A stretch of 64,000 nucleotides of DNA from DAIMFL01 sp964372215 (GCA_964372215.1 CAYJQC010000024.1:9233-73232); one strand, 5' to 3'. Shown: positions 17,832-27,440, numbered from the stretch's first letter. A program made the numbers and translations. The notes: generated by a model from the letters alone, not told the origin.

Positions 17832-18647
17832 CTAAGGCGGTGGACGATCCGTCGCCGCCCACGCGTCGATGATTCCGCTGATCGCGTCGAGCCCGTCGGT
17901 CAACGCCGCCGGGCCGGGCTGCAGGATGAGCGGCGCCTTGATTTCGTGGAGCTCGCCGTTCGCCACGGCGGGGATCGCCGACCAGCCCGGCCGCGCCGCC
18001 AGCTTGTCCGGCCGGAACTTCTTGCCGCACCTCGAGGCGATGACGATGTCCGGCGCGCGCGCCACCACCTCGGCCGGGTCGGCGACGATGCGCTCGCGCG
18101 CCGCCGCGCGGGACGCCAGCTCGGGGAAGCAGTCGTCGCCGCCGGCGATGCCGATCAGCTCCGAGACCCAGCCGATGCCGGAAATCATCGGATCGTCCCA
18201 CTCCTCGAAATAGACAAGCGGGCGGCGCGGGCGGCGCGCGGCCTGCGCGCACACGTCGTCGAGCCGGCCGCGATAGGCGCCGACCAGCGCGGTCGCCCTC
18301 GGTTCCGCGCCCACCATGCGGCCGAGCAGCAGGATCATCTCGAGGATCCCGCCGACGCTGCGCTGGTTGAAGACATGCACCGCCAGACCGGCCTTGATCA
18401 GGCGCGCCGCCACATCGGCCTGGATGTCGGAGAATCCCAGCACCAGGTCGGGCGCGAGCGCCAGGATCCTGTCGACATTGGCGCTGGTGAAGGCGGCAAC
18501 CCGCGGCTTCTCGCGGCGCGCCCGGGCCGGCCGCACGGTGAACCCGGAGATGCCGACGACGCGGTCCTGCTCGCCCAGGAGATACAGCGTCTCCACCGTC
18601 TCCTCGGTCAGGCAGACGATGCGACGCGGACCGCCGATCGCCGCCAT
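17832..18647 (-). CDS. Cobalamin/siderophore-type substrate-binding protein (BtuF-like)
   Basis: Protein of 271 residues with the two-lobed periplasmic-binding-protein fold of BtuF/FepB: N-terminal GGPRRIVCLTEETVETLYLL, then VDRILALAPDLVLGF, and a C-lobe with RPLVYFEEWDDPMISG and APDIVIASRCGKKF. I see no signal peptide from the chosen start, and the longer upstream frame has none either. It is therefore either exported by another route or a cytosolic cobamide-binding variant, which is common among alphaproteobacterial homologues annotated as cobalamin-binding. No permease or ATPase lies nearby. Confidence 0.75.
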   Translation of the reverse strand: MAAIGGPRRIVCLTEETVETLYLLGEQDRVVGISGFTVRPARARREKPRVAAFTSANVDRILALAPDLVLGFSDIQADVAARLIKAGLAVHVFNQRSVGGILEMILLLGRMVGAEPRATALVGAYRGRLDDVCAQAARRPRRPLVYFEEWDDPMISGIGWVSELIGIAGGDDCFPELASRAAARERIVADPAEVVARAPDIVIASRCGKKFRPDKLAARPGWSAIPAVANGELHEIKAPLILQPGPAALTDGLDAISGIIDAWAATDRPPP

Positions 18648-18856
18648 CCGCCGCTTCCCTTCGTTGCTATCCGTGAAGCCGGGTCTTGATCCCGCCAACG
18701 ATACCCCGACACGCGACATCGCCGAACAGTCCACTCATCCCATCCCCCGCCGGCCGGCGACCCGGGCGTCGGACGCGCGCCGGGCGGGGCCGATTGCTGC
18801 CGGGAACCCCCGGCGCCGCCGCCCGTTATCCCCCGGCAAACAAACCGGAGGCGGCA

Positions 18857-19015
18857 ATGACCATCGGCGGCATCCTGCTGATCGTTCTCATCCTGATCCT
18901 GATCGGCGCCCTGCCGACCTGGCCGTACAGCCGCGGCTGGGGCTACTACCCCACCGGCGGCCTGGGGCTGGTCGTCATCGTGCTACTGATCCTGGTGCTG
19001 CTCGGCCACATCTGA
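18857..19015 (+). CDS. DUF3309 family small membrane protein
   Basis: A 52-residue protein: one hydrophobic helix (MTIGGILLIVLILILIGAL), a short loop TWPYSRGWGYYPTGG, and a second helix. This is the DUF3309 pattern. Function unknown; such genes are often stress-induced in alphaproteobacteria. The start is fixed by GGAGG 7 nt upstream; the in-frame extension to 18686 is spurious. Confidence 0.88.
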   Translation: MTIGGILLIVLILILIGALPTWPYSRGWGYYPTGGLGLVVIVLLILVLLGHI

Positions 19016-19241
19016 CGCGAGCGCGACCGCCGGCCGCGACGTCGGTACGGCGAGACTTGACCCCATGGATTCAACGGGCTAGCAGCCGTCGACCGAGCGG
19101 CCCGGGCGGCCGCCGGAATCGCCGGGCCGCGCCGGCTGTCCGCCATGCGCATGGCTGACCGGCCGCGGCGGCGCATCGCCAGGACGGGGATGCCGCGCTA
19201 TGATCCGTCGCGCAACGGAACAGCGGGCGGAGCGACGCTTC

Positions 19242-19841
19242 ATGAAGATCGTGGTCATCGGCGGCACCGGCACAATCGGCAAGGCGGTGGTGGCGGCGCT
19301 GCAGGACCGGCACGAGATCGTCAAGGTCGGCAGCAAGAGCGGCGACCATCAGGTCGACATGTCGGACAGCGGCTCGATCCGCCGGCTGTTCGACAAGCTG
19401 GGAAAGTTCGACGCGCTGATCTCGACCGCCGGCAAGGTGCATTTCGGCGCGCTCGCCGAGATGACCGAGAAGGACATGGCGATCGGCCTCGGCAACAAGC
19501 TGATGGGCCAGGTCAACCTGGTGCTGCTCGGCCGCGACCACCTGAACGACGGCGGCTCCTTCACCCTGACCAGCGGCGTGCTCAGCCACGACCCGATCCG
19601 CTTCGGCGCCTCGGCTGCCCTGGTCAACGGCGCGCTCGACGCCTTCGTCAAGGCCGCCGCCATCGAGCTCGACCGGGCCCAACGCATCAACATCGTCAGC
19701 CCCGGCGTGCTCGTGGAATCCCTGCCGGTCTTCGGCGATTATTTCCACGGCCACGAAGCCGTGCCGGGGGCGCGCGTCGCCAATGCCTATGTGAAATCGG
19801 TCGAGGGCCTGCTGACCGGCCAGGTCTTCCATGTCCTCTGA
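19242..19841 (+). CDS. Short-chain dehydrogenase/reductase (about 200 residues)
   Basis: Compact SDR of 199 residues with the N-terminal NADP loop VVIGGTGTIGKAVVAAL and ISTAGKVHFG. LTSGVLSHDP and ASAALVNGALDAFVKAAAIE stand where the catalytic Ser-Tyr-Lys region would be. The usual YxxxK is not present in canonical form (ASAALVNGALD), as in the short SDR subfamily that includes many uncharacterised reductases. It is the first gene of a three-gene operon with the bicupin and the aminotransferase. Confidence 0.8.
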   Translation: MKIVVIGGTGTIGKAVVAALQDRHEIVKVGSKSGDHQVDMSDSGSIRRLFDKLGKFDALISTAGKVHFGALAEMTEKDMAIGLGNKLMGQVNLVLLGRDHLNDGGSFTLTSGVLSHDPIRFGASAALVNGALDAFVKAAAIELDRAQRINIVSPGVLVESLPVFGDYFHGHEAVPGARVANAYVKSVEGLLTGQVFHVL

Positions 19842-19872
19842 GCCGAAGCGCACCATCCAGGAGAACGATCCC

Positions 19873-20652
19873 GTGAGCACGCCCGCGATCACCCGCTTCG
19901 AGCCGCACGGCCCCGGCAGCCAGGGCCTCGACCGCTGGGAAGACATCCCGGCCGACCAGCTCACCGCCGGCACGCCGGTGCAGCGCGGCCATGGCTATCT
20001 CGACGCCAAGGAGCTGGGCCTGAGCGCGGGGGTGTGGGACTGCACGGCGATGACGACCAAGATGGCGCCCTATCCCGTGAACGAGTTCATGCTCGTGCTG
20101 GAAGGCGCGGTCACCATCGTCGAGGCGAACGGCCGCGCCACCACGGTCGAGGCCGGCCGGAGCTTCATCCTGCCCAAGGGCCTGCCCTGCGTCTGGCAGC
20201 AGACCGGGTACCTGCGGAAGTTCTACGTGATCTTCGACGACCCGTCCGGCCTGGTGCCGGCGAATCCCGGCGCGCTGTCGGTGATCCTGCCCGACGTCGC
20301 GGCGCCGCTGGCCCCGCTGGCGGTCGACCCGGCGCCGATCGTGGGCCAACTGCCGGTGCAGCACAGCCGCAGCTGGTTCACCGACCTGACCGGCCAGTGG
20401 ACGGTCGGGGTGTGGGACGCGACGCCCTATGAGCGCAAGGTCTCGCCGTCCGGGCGCTACGAGCTGATGCACCTGCTCGAGGGCTCGGTAACCCTCACCG
20501 ACGGCCAGGGCGGCAGCCAGAGCTTCAAGGCCGGCGACAGCTTCCTGGTGCCGCTGGGCGCGCCCAATGGCTGGCGCAGCACCGAATACGTCCGCAAGAT
20601 CTACTGCATCTTCCAGCCCAAGACAGCCGCCGCCGCCGCCAAGCGCGCCTGA
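19873..20652 (+). CDS. Bicupin protein (DUF861-like cupin domains)
   Basis: Two cupin barrels, residues about 45-125 and 160-255, each with a VWD-x-T-x-Y/M opening (GVWDCTAMTT, GVWDATPYER) and an LEG strand (MLVLEGAVTI, MHLLEGSVTL). The His and Glu ligands of metal cupins are mostly absent, as in DUF861, so a metal-free binding or non-classical role is likely. I place the start at GTG 19873, 9 nt after AGGAG; an ATG at 19831 would overlap the SDR gene but lacks a site. It precedes the aminotransferase by 81 bp. Confidence 0.75.
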   Translation: MSTPAITRFEPHGPGSQGLDRWEDIPADQLTAGTPVQRGHGYLDAKELGLSAGVWDCTAMTTKMAPYPVNEFMLVLEGAVTIVEANGRATTVEAGRSFILPKGLPCVWQQTGYLRKFYVIFDDPSGLVPANPGALSVILPDVAAPLAPLAVDPAPIVGQLPVQHSRSWFTDLTGQWTVGVWDATPYERKVSPSGRYELMHLLEGSVTLTDGQGGSQSFKAGDSFLVPLGAPNGWRSTEYVRKIYCIFQPKTAAAAAKRA

Positions 20653-20733
20653 ACCGCCGCGCCGAATCCGATCGAAGCGGGTCGGCACCGCACGGCGCCG
20701 CCCTTCCCATGTCTTGCAGAGGACCCGACGTCC

Positions 20734-21924
20734 ATGACCGTCGCCAACGGCCGCGCCTTCCTGAGCATCCCCGGCCCCACCACCGTGCCGGACGAGGTGC
20801 TGGCCGCGATGCACCGGCCCGCGGTCGACATCTATACCGGGCCGCTGATCGACACCACCATGAGCTGCCTCGAGGACATGCGGCGCCTGTTCCGCACCGA
20901 AGGGCGGTCCTATGTCTATGCCGCCAACGGCCACGGCGCGTGGGAGGCGGCGCTCAGCAACGTGCTGTCGCGCGGCGAGACCGTGCTGGTGCTGGAGAGC
21001 GGCCGCTTCGCGCTCGGCTGGGGCGAGATGGCCAAGATGCTGGGCATCGAGGTCGAGGTGCTGCCGGGCGACTGGCGCCGCGCGGTCGACCCGGCGGCGC
21101 TCGAGGCAAGGCTCAAGGCCGACACCAGCGGCCGGATCAAGGCGGTCATGGTGGTGCAGATCGACACCGCGTCGAGCGTGGTCAACGACATTCCCGCCCT
21201 CCGCAAGGCGATCGACGCGGCCGGGCATAGCGCGCTGTTCATGGTCGACACCATCGCCTCGCTCGCCACCATGCCGTTCGAGATGGACGACTGGGGCATC
21301 GACGTCGCGGTCACCGGCTCGCAGAAGGGGCTGATGACGCCGCCGGGTCTCGGCTTCGTCGCCGCCGGCCAGCGCGCGGTGGCGGCCCATGCGCAGGCCG
21401 ACCTGCGCACGCGCTATTGGGACTGGACCCAGCGCGAAGGCCCCGAACACTACCAGAAATACTGCGGCACCCCGCCGGAGCATCTGATGTTCGGCCTGCG
21501 CCAGGCGCTCGACATGATCTTCGCCGAGGGGCTTGAGGCGGTGTTCCGCCGCCACCGGCTGCTGGCCGAGGCGGTGCGCGCGGCCGTCGAGGTCTGGCGC
21601 CAGGGCGGCGTGCTCGACTTCAACATCCTGGCGGAGTCGGCGCGCGCCGATTCGGTGACTACGGTGCTGGTGAACCGCGAGGGCAGCGCCGGCGCGCTGG
21701 TCGACTATCTGCGCCGGCATTGCGGCGTCACCATCGGCATCGGCATCGGCGAGCTCGGCGGCAAGGCGATCCGCATCGCCCATATGGGCCATGTCAACGC
21801 GCCGATGATCCTCGGCACCCTCGGCGCGATCGAGATGGCGCTGATCGCGCTCCGCATCCCGTCCGGCAACGGCAGCGGCGTCGCCGCCGCCGCCGAGCGC
21901 CTGGGCAGGGCGGTCGCCGCCTGA
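20734..21924 (+). CDS. Class V aminotransferase, alanine/serine--glyoxylate type
   Basis: PLP enzyme of 396 residues. The SIPGPTTVP opening, the YAANGHGAWEAAL cofactor loop and Lys198 in TGSQKGLMTPPG (Schiff base) identify the alanine-glyoxylate/serine-glyoxylate/ureidoglycine-glyoxylate aminotransferase group. The C-terminal GIGELGGKAIRIAHMGH is also typical. The amino donor cannot be decided from sequence alone. As last gene of the SDR-bicupin-aminotransferase operon it points to a small oxo- or amino-acid pathway. A hairpin at 22021 follows. Confidence 0.85.
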   Translation: MTVANGRAFLSIPGPTTVPDEVLAAMHRPAVDIYTGPLIDTTMSCLEDMRRLFRTEGRSYVYAANGHGAWEAALSNVLSRGETVLVLESGRFALGWGEMAKMLGIEVEVLPGDWRRAVDPAALEARLKADTSGRIKAVMVVQIDTASSVVNDIPALRKAIDAAGHSALFMVDTIASLATMPFEMDDWGIDVAVTGSQKGLMTPPGLGFVAAGQRAVAAHAQADLRTRYWDWTQREGPEHYQKYCGTPPEHLMFGLRQALDMIFAEGLEAVFRRHRLLAEAVRAAVEVWRQGGVLDFNILAESARADSVTTVLVNREGSAGALVDYLRRHCGVTIGIGIGELGGKAIRIAHMGHVNAPMILGTLGAIEMALIALRIPSGNGSGVAAAAERLGRAVAA

Positions 21925-22020
21925 ACCGCCGCTTCGGGCAGCGTTGGAGTCCGACGGCGGACCCGGCGCGGGCGGTCGAGCGCGCCTTGTAGCCACCGAC
22001 CGGTTGGGGCAAGACTGAAG

Positions 22021-22045
22021 GGCTCCGGGGGCCGGGGCCGGAGCC
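22021..22045 (+). terminator. Candidate terminator hairpin after the aminotransferase operon
   Basis: GGCTCCGG (22021-22028) pairs with CCGGAGCC (22038-22045) around a 9-nt G-rich loop, 97 bp after the aminotransferase stop. No T-run follows. Confidence 0.4.
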
Positions 22046-22090
22046 GCCGGCCCGGGGGGCCGCATCCGGGTCAGCATCGGCGGTCGGACC

Positions 22091-24859
22091 ATGGAAGCGT
22101 TCTTCGTCCTGCTGGGACTGGTCGTCGTCTTCGGCCCGATCGCCCTGGCAATCGTCGCGCTGGTGCGCTCGAGCGCGGCGACGGCCGAGCTTGCGGTGCT
22201 GCGCACGCGCATCGCAGATCTGGAGAGCCAGCTCGTCCCGCCGGCGGCAGGCGGCAAGCCGGCGACCGCGCCGCTCTGGACGGCGGCAGCGTATGCGAGC
22301 GCTCCGGAAGCGCCGGCACCGGCCGAACCGCCAGAGGCCGAGACGGAATCCGCGGGCGAAGCCGCTCCGCCGCCGCTGGACGCGCCAGCGATGGCGCCGG
22401 CTGCGATCGCGGCGCCGCCCGCGGCGCCTGCGGAATCCATTTCCAGGGGCGGCTTCGAGAAGAGCTTCGCGTCGAAATGGCTGGTCTGGCTGGGCGCCGC
22501 CACCCTGGCGCTCGGCGGCACCTTCCTGGTCAAGCACTCGATCGAGCATGGCTGGCTCGGGCCGGCGGTGCGCGAGCTGGTCGGGCTGGCCTTCGGCCTG
22601 GCGCTGCTCGTCGGCGGCGAATGGCTGCGCCGGCGCCCGCTGGAGCGGGCGATCGCCGCGGTCCAGCCGGACTACGTGCCGCCGGCCCTGAGCGCCGCCG
22701 GTTTGTTCACGCTGTTCGCCTGCGCCTACACGTCCTACGCGCTGTACGGCCTGATCGGGCCGCTGGTCGCCTTCGCCGCGCTGGCGGCGACCGCCTTCAT
22801 CGCGGTCGGCCTGTCGCTGCTGCAGGGCCCGCCGGCGGCCCTGCTCGGCGTGGTCGGCGGCTTCGTGACCCCGATGCTGGTGGCCAGCACCGAACCGTCG
22901 GCCTGGACCCTGTTCCCCTATCTGCTGGCGCTCAGCGCCGCCGGCCTCGCGGTGCTGCGCTATCGCGCCTGGTGGTGGCTGGGCTACGCCGTGCTGGCCG
23001 GCGCCGCGTTCTGGCCGCTGATCTGGTTCGCCGAGGCGTGGGCGCCGGCCGACGCGCTGCCGCTCGGCCTCTATCTGCTCGCCCTCGCCGCCGGGTTCTG
23101 CCATTTCACCCGCGGCTTCAGCTTCGCCGGCCGGCCGTGGCAGGGCGCCGGCGACAAACTGTCCATCAACCATCCCGACGCGCTCACCTGGGCGACCGCG
23201 GGCGTCACCCTGTTGCTGTTCTTCGCCTATGTCCGCACCGGCGGCTACGACCCGATCTCGCTGATCGCGCTGGGCGCGCTCTGCCTGCTCTACCTGTATG
23301 TCGGGCGGCGCCAGCCGGGGCTCGACGCCCTGGCGCCGGCGGCCGCGGTCCTGGTGCTGGCGCTGGCCGCGACCTGGCATCTGCCGAGCGTGCTGCAGCA
23401 GTTCGCGCCGGCCCATGCGTTGCGCCCGCCGCTGCTGCCGCCCGAGCTGGTCGACTTCGCCGTGGCGGCGGCCGGGTTCGGCGCCCTGTTCGGCGCCGCC
23501 GGCTTCGTGGCGTTGTGGGGCGCGCGGCGGCCCGGCCTGTGGGCCGGGGTTTCCGCCGGCACGCCGACGCTGCTGTTCACCATCGCCTATTGGCGCTTCG
23601 TCGATTTCGGCCTCGACCTCGGCTGGGCGGCGGCCGCATTGGCCCTGGCGGTCGTCACCATCCTCGCCGCGTCCCGCGTCGCGCGCTATCGCGGCCCGCC
23701 GGAACTCGAGATTCCCCTCGGGCTCTATGCCGCGGCGGTCACCGCCTTCGTGGCGCTCGGCGCCGCCATGACCCTGCAGCAGGCCTGGCTCACCGTCGCC
23801 TATGCCGCCCAGCTTCTGGCGCTGGCGCTGATCTACCAGCGCGTCACGGTCGAGCCGCTGCGCTGGGTCGCGCTCGCCACCGCCGCGGTCGTGCTGGCCC
23901 GGCTGGTGCTCAACTGGAACGTCCTCGGCTATGACGGCGGCAGCCCGCCGGTGTTCGGCTGGGTGCTGTACGGCTATGGCCTGCCGGCGCTGATGTTCTT
24001 CGAGGCGGCGCGGCGCTTCCGCCGCCACGGCGACGACCTGCTGGTGGCGGTGCTCGAGGCCGGCTGGATCGCCTTCACCGTGCTGCTGGCCAGTCTCGAG
24101 ATCCGCGTGCTGGTCAACGAGTCCGTGACCAGCCTGGACTACGAGCTGCTGGAGCAGAGCCTGCAGACCGCCGCCTGGCTCGCCATCGCCCATGCCCTGA
24201 TGCAGGCCCATGCGCGGGCGCCGCGGCCGGTGACGCTGTGGGCCGCCCGCGCCCTGCTGTGCCTCTCGGCGCTGCAGGTGCTGCTGCTGCAGCTCGTGAT
24301 CTTCAATCCGTTCTACGTGCACGTCTTCGTCGGCAGCTATCCCGTCCTCAACCTGCTGTTCCTGGCCTATGCGGTGCCGGCGATCTTCGCCTTCCTGAGC
24401 GTGCCGCTGCTGCGGCGCCAGGGCGCCGGCGGCGCCGCGCCAGTCGCCGCCGGGATCGGCTTCCTGCTGACCTTCGTCTATCTGTCGCTCGAGGTGCGGC
24501 GCGCCTTCCAGGGGCCGATGCTGTACTGGACGACGCCGTCCGACGCCGAACTCTACGCCTACTCCGCCGCCTGGCTGATCTACGCGCTGGTGCTGCTCGG
24601 ACTCGCCATCCGGCTGCGCCGCGCCAGCCTGCGCTACGCGTCGCTGATCGCCCTGTCGATCACCGTGCTCAAGGTGTTCCTGGTCGACACCGCCGATTTG
24701 ACCGGGCTCTACCGGGTCGCCTCGTTCCTCGGCCTCGGCCTCTGCCTGATCGCCATCGGCTACATCTACCAGCGCTTCGTGTTCCCGGTCGGGCCGGGCC
24801 GCGCCGGACCGCCGCCGGCAACCGCCGCCGCCGCGGCGCCGACTCAGGAACAGGGATAG
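22091..24859 (+). CDS. DUF2339 polytopic membrane protein
   Basis: A 922-residue integral membrane protein. A first helix (residues 1-20, FFVLLGLVVVFGPIALAIV) and a short coiled segment are followed by an Ala/Pro-rich linker (about 55-125). The body is more than 20 closely packed hydrophobic helices beginning KWLVWLGAATLALGGTFLVK, the DUF2339 signature. Conserved polar spots include KHSIEHGWLGP and SITVLKVFLVDTADL. Function unknown. Its 3' end overlaps the convergent DUF1850 gene by 16 bp. Confidence 0.88.
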   Translation: MEAFFVLLGLVVVFGPIALAIVALVRSSAATAELAVLRTRIADLESQLVPPAAGGKPATAPLWTAAAYASAPEAPAPAEPPEAETESAGEAAPPPLDAPAMAPAAIAAPPAAPAESISRGGFEKSFASKWLVWLGAATLALGGTFLVKHSIEHGWLGPAVRELVGLAFGLALLVGGEWLRRRPLERAIAAVQPDYVPPALSAAGLFTLFACAYTSYALYGLIGPLVAFAALAATAFIAVGLSLLQGPPAALLGVVGGFVTPMLVASTEPSAWTLFPYLLALSAAGLAVLRYRAWWWLGYAVLAGAAFWPLIWFAEAWAPADALPLGLYLLALAAGFCHFTRGFSFAGRPWQGAGDKLSINHPDALTWATAGVTLLLFFAYVRTGGYDPISLIALGALCLLYLYVGRRQPGLDALAPAAAVLVLALAATWHLPSVLQQFAPAHALRPPLLPPELVDFAVAAAGFGALFGAAGFVALWGARRPGLWAGVSAGTPTLLFTIAYWRFVDFGLDLGWAAAALALAVVTILAASRVARYRGPPELEIPLGLYAAAVTAFVALGAAMTLQQAWLTVAYAAQLLALALIYQRVTVEPLRWVALATAAVVLARLVLNWNVLGYDGGSPPVFGWVLYGYGLPALMFFEAARRFRRHGDDLLVAVLEAGWIAFTVLLASLEIRVLVNESVTSLDYELLEQSLQTAAWLAIAHALMQAHARAPRPVTLWAARALLCLSALQVLLLQLVIFNPFYVHVFVGSYPVLNLLFLAYAVPAIFAFLSVPLLRRQGAGGAAPVAAGIGFLLTFVYLSLEVRRAFQGPMLYWTTPSDAELYAYSAAWLIYALVLLGLAIRLRRASLRYASLIALSITVLKVFLVDTADLTGLYRVASFLGLGLCLIAIGYIYQRFVFPVGPGRAGPPPATAAAAAPTQEQG

Positions 24860-25224
24860 AGCGTCACCGGATCGGCATCGCGGCCGAGCAGGTCGCCGAG
24901 CGCCGCGCATGGCGCGCCGGCGGCGCAGAACTGCCAGTCGCCGATGACGCCGTCGGGATCGGCGGCGCGCCGCAGCACGATGCGCGCGCGCGTGTCGCCC
25001 GCCGGCCGCCAGACATACCAGCCGTCGACCAGCCGGGCCTCCACCGGCGGCTCCATCCCGGCGCCGCTGCCCTTGACCCGCACCTCGTCGAGCACCAGCC
25101 GGCCGGACTCGACCCGCCAGTGCTCCTGCCAGGGCAGATGCTCGACGCTGTGGCTCCAGGCCAAGGTGAACGAGGTGACCGCGAGCTGCAGGGTCAGCGT
25201 CCCCGCCGCGAGACAGAGTGACAT
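24844..25224 (-). CDS. DUF1850 protein associated with TAXI-TRAP transporter
   Basis: A 126-residue protein with an N-terminal signal or anchor segment, SHSVEHLPWQEHWRVE and a VKGSGAGMEPP element characteristic of DUF1850. Function unknown; in many genomes it sits directly behind fused TRAP permeases, as here. Its ATG shares one base with the TRAP stop (TGATG), so it is translationally coupled. It probably acts in the periplasm with the transporter. Confidence 0.85.
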   Translation of the reverse strand: MSLCLAAGTLTLQLAVTSFTLAWSHSVEHLPWQEHWRVESGRLVLDEVRVKGSGAGMEPPVEARLVDGWYVWRPAGDTRARIVLRRAADPDGVIGDWQFCAAGAPCAALGDLLGRDADPVTLYPCS

Positions 25225-27335
25225 CAGGCGACCGCTGCCTTTCGGGTGCGCCACCAGGTCCAGACGATGAAGGCGAGGCAGGCGGCGAGGCCGATCTCGT
25301 CGGTCATCGGCAGCGCCACGATCAGGCAGGCGGCGGCGGCGAAGGCCCAGATGCGCTCCCACGCGGCGAGCCGCACCCCCAGGAAGCCGATCCCCGCGGC
25401 GCCCCACAGACAGATGGCGAGCAGCGCCTTGCCGACGATGTAGGCGACCGCGGGCCAGAAGCCGATGGCGTCGGCCAGCGGTCCGCCCGGCTGCAGCATC
25501 AGCGTCGGGGTGTAGACCGCCATGTACGGCACGACGAATCCGGCGATCGCGACGCGGACCGCCTGCACGCCGATCTTCATGCCGCTTTCCTTGGCGATCG
25601 GCGCGGCGGCGAAGGCGGCGAGCGCCACCGGCGGCGTCAGGTCCGCCATGATGCCGAAATAGAACACGAACATATGGCTGACGATGAGCGGCACGCCGAG
25701 CGTCAGCAGCGCCGGCCCGGCGATCGACGAGGTGATGATGTAGTTCGGGATGGTCGGGATGCCCATGCCGAGGATCAGGCAGGTCACCATGGTGAGCACG
25801 AGCGACAGGAACAGCGAGTCCTCGCCGATGGTGACGATGAAGCGGGCGAAGGTGGTGGCCGAGCCGGTCAACGCCAGCACGCCAATGATGACGCCGACGA
25901 GGGCGCAGGCGATGCCGACGGGCAGCGCGTTCTTGGCGCCGTCCGCTAGGCTGTCCACCGTGAGGCGCAAGGTGGCGCGGCCGCCCTTGGCGGTGAGGTT
26001 GATCGCCACCAGCGCCGCGACCAGCACCAGGATCGCGTCGATGCCGTATTCGAAGAACAGTCCGGAGAGCAGGCCGAGCGCCACCCAGAACAGCACGCGC
26101 AGCGCGACCGGGCCGACCCGCGCCACCACCGCCACGCCGAGGATGATGAGCACGGTGAGCGCCAGGCCGAGGGTGCCGGCGAACAGCGGCGTGTAGCCGG
26201 AGAACAGGAGATACACCAGCGCCGCCAGCGGCAGGATCAGGTACCAGCGCTTGCGCAGGGCGCCGATGGCGCTCGGCAGCTCGTCGCGCGGCAGGCCGGC
26301 GAGGCCGAGACGCCCGGACTCGAGATGCACCATCCAGAACACCGTCGCGAAATAGAGCAGCGCCGGCACGATGGCGGCGCGCACCACCTCGACATAGGGC
26401 ACGTCGATGGTCTCGGCCATGATGAAGGCGACGGCGCCCATGACCGGCGGCATGATCTGGCCGCCCATGGAGGCGGTCGCCTCGACCCCGCCGGCGAAGG
26501 CCGGCTTGAAGCCGAAGCTCTTCATCAGGGGAATGGTGAACTGGCCCGTGGTCACCACGTTGGCGACGCCCGAGCCATTGATCGTGCCCATCAGCCCCGA
26601 CGACATGACCGCGACCTTGGCCGGCCCGCCCTTGGTATGGCCGACCGTGCCCATGGCGAGGTCGGTGAACAGGCGGATCATGCCGGCGTGCTCGAGGAAC
26701 GAGCCGAACAGGATGAACAGGAAGATGTAGCTCGACGACACGTAGATCGGGGTGCCGTAGATGCCCTCGGTGCCGAGGAACAGGATCTCGACGATCTGGC
26801 TGTAGTCGTAGGGCCGGTGGGCGAACGGCGCCGGCAAGTGCTCGCCGAACAGCGCGTAGAGCAGGAAGGTGCCGCAGATGACCGGCAAGGCCGGCCCCAT
26901 CATCATGTAGCCGGCGACGAAGACCAGGGCGACGGCGATGGTGCCGACCACGAGGTCGGTCAGGTTGGGCGCGCCGGCCCGCACGATCACGATGTCGACG
27001 TAGAAGATCCAGTGATAGAGGCCGATCAGGAAGCCGACGATGCCGAGGCCGATCAGCAGCGCGAAGCGGATCTTGCGCTGCGGCGTGGCGTTGGCCAGGA
27101 AGCCGAACAGCAGCAGCATGAGGAAGCCGACATGGACCGCGCGCACCACCTGGCTCGCCAGCGGCGCGTAGGTGGCGGTCCAGAGCTGGAAGGTGGAGAA
27201 GGCGATGGCGATCGCCATCAGCGCCACGGCGACGGGGCCGATGCCCCAGCCGAGATGCAGATGGCCGGAGTCGTCGGGCTCGGCCGGCGCGGAATCGGCG
27301 GCAGCGGACCCGCCCGCCGGGGCCGCAGCGTTCAT
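25224..27335 (-). CDS. TRAP transporter fused permease subunit (DctQM-like)
   Basis: A 703-residue inner-membrane protein. The N-terminal about 200 residues are a small DctQ-like portion, and the rest is the large DctM-type channel with motifs GSFLEHAGMIRLF, GSGVANVVTTGQFTIPLMK, GGQIMPPVMGAVAFIM and GMGIPTIPNYI. TRAP systems drive uptake with a sodium or proton gradient. A TAXI-type binding protein is encoded 105 bp upstream and DUF1850 is coupled downstream, the standard TAXI-TRAP layout. AGGTGAGA precedes the start. Substrate unknown; glutamate or other carboxylates are known for relatives. Confidence 0.92.
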   Translation of the reverse strand: MNAAAPAGGSAAADSAPAEPDDSGHLHLGWGIGPVAVALMAIAIAFSTFQLWTATYAPLASQVVRAVHVGFLMLLLFGFLANATPQRKIRFALLIGLGIVGFLIGLYHWIFYVDIVIVRAGAPNLTDLVVGTIAVALVFVAGYMMMGPALPVICGTFLLYALFGEHLPAPFAHRPYDYSQIVEILFLGTEGIYGTPIYVSSSYIFLFILFGSFLEHAGMIRLFTDLAMGTVGHTKGGPAKVAVMSSGLMGTINGSGVANVVTTGQFTIPLMKSFGFKPAFAGGVEATASMGGQIMPPVMGAVAFIMAETIDVPYVEVVRAAIVPALLYFATVFWMVHLESGRLGLAGLPRDELPSAIGALRKRWYLILPLAALVYLLFSGYTPLFAGTLGLALTVLIILGVAVVARVGPVALRVLFWVALGLLSGLFFEYGIDAILVLVAALVAINLTAKGGRATLRLTVDSLADGAKNALPVGIACALVGVIIGVLALTGSATTFARFIVTIGEDSLFLSLVLTMVTCLILGMGIPTIPNYIITSSIAGPALLTLGVPLIVSHMFVFYFGIMADLTPPVALAAFAAAPIAKESGMKIGVQAVRVAIAGFVVPYMAVYTPTLMLQPGGPLADAIGFWPAVAYIVGKALLAICLWGAAGIGFLGVRLAAWERIWAFAAAACLIVALPMTDEIGLAACLAFIVWTWWRTRKAAVA

Positions 27336-27394
27336 CGTCGTCTCACCTGGGGGCGCCTCACCTGCAAGGAGTCATCCGCGGAACAAGGCTGGTC

Positions 27395-27429
27395 GGCGCG
27401 AGGGACGGGGGTTGTCCCGCCGCCGCGCC
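27395..27429 (-). other. Weak imperfect stem-loop between TAXI binding protein and TRAP permease
   Basis: GGCGCG/CGCGCC outer and GGGAC/GTCCC inner arms, with an asymmetric bulge, lie in the 105-bp gap between the binding-protein stop and the permease start. It may limit read-through or protect the upstream message. It is much weaker than the hairpins at 32348 and 49281. Confidence 0.3.
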
Positions 27430-27440
27430 GGCCGTGCGGG

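Noticed and set aside
19873..21924. Assignment of the bicupin and aminotransferase as ureidoglycine aminohydrolase and ureidoglycine-glyoxylate aminotransferase
   Set aside because: The cupins lack the expected metal ligands and no allantoin genes are nearby, so I kept the general family names.
19696..24910. Very long minus-strand open frames (945 and 1038 codons) opposite the SDR, cupin, aminotransferase and DUF2339 genes
   Set aside because: They are rich in His, Arg, Gly, Gln and Asp and antiparallel to well-supported genes. This is the usual shadow of high third-position GC; no domain is recognisable in them.
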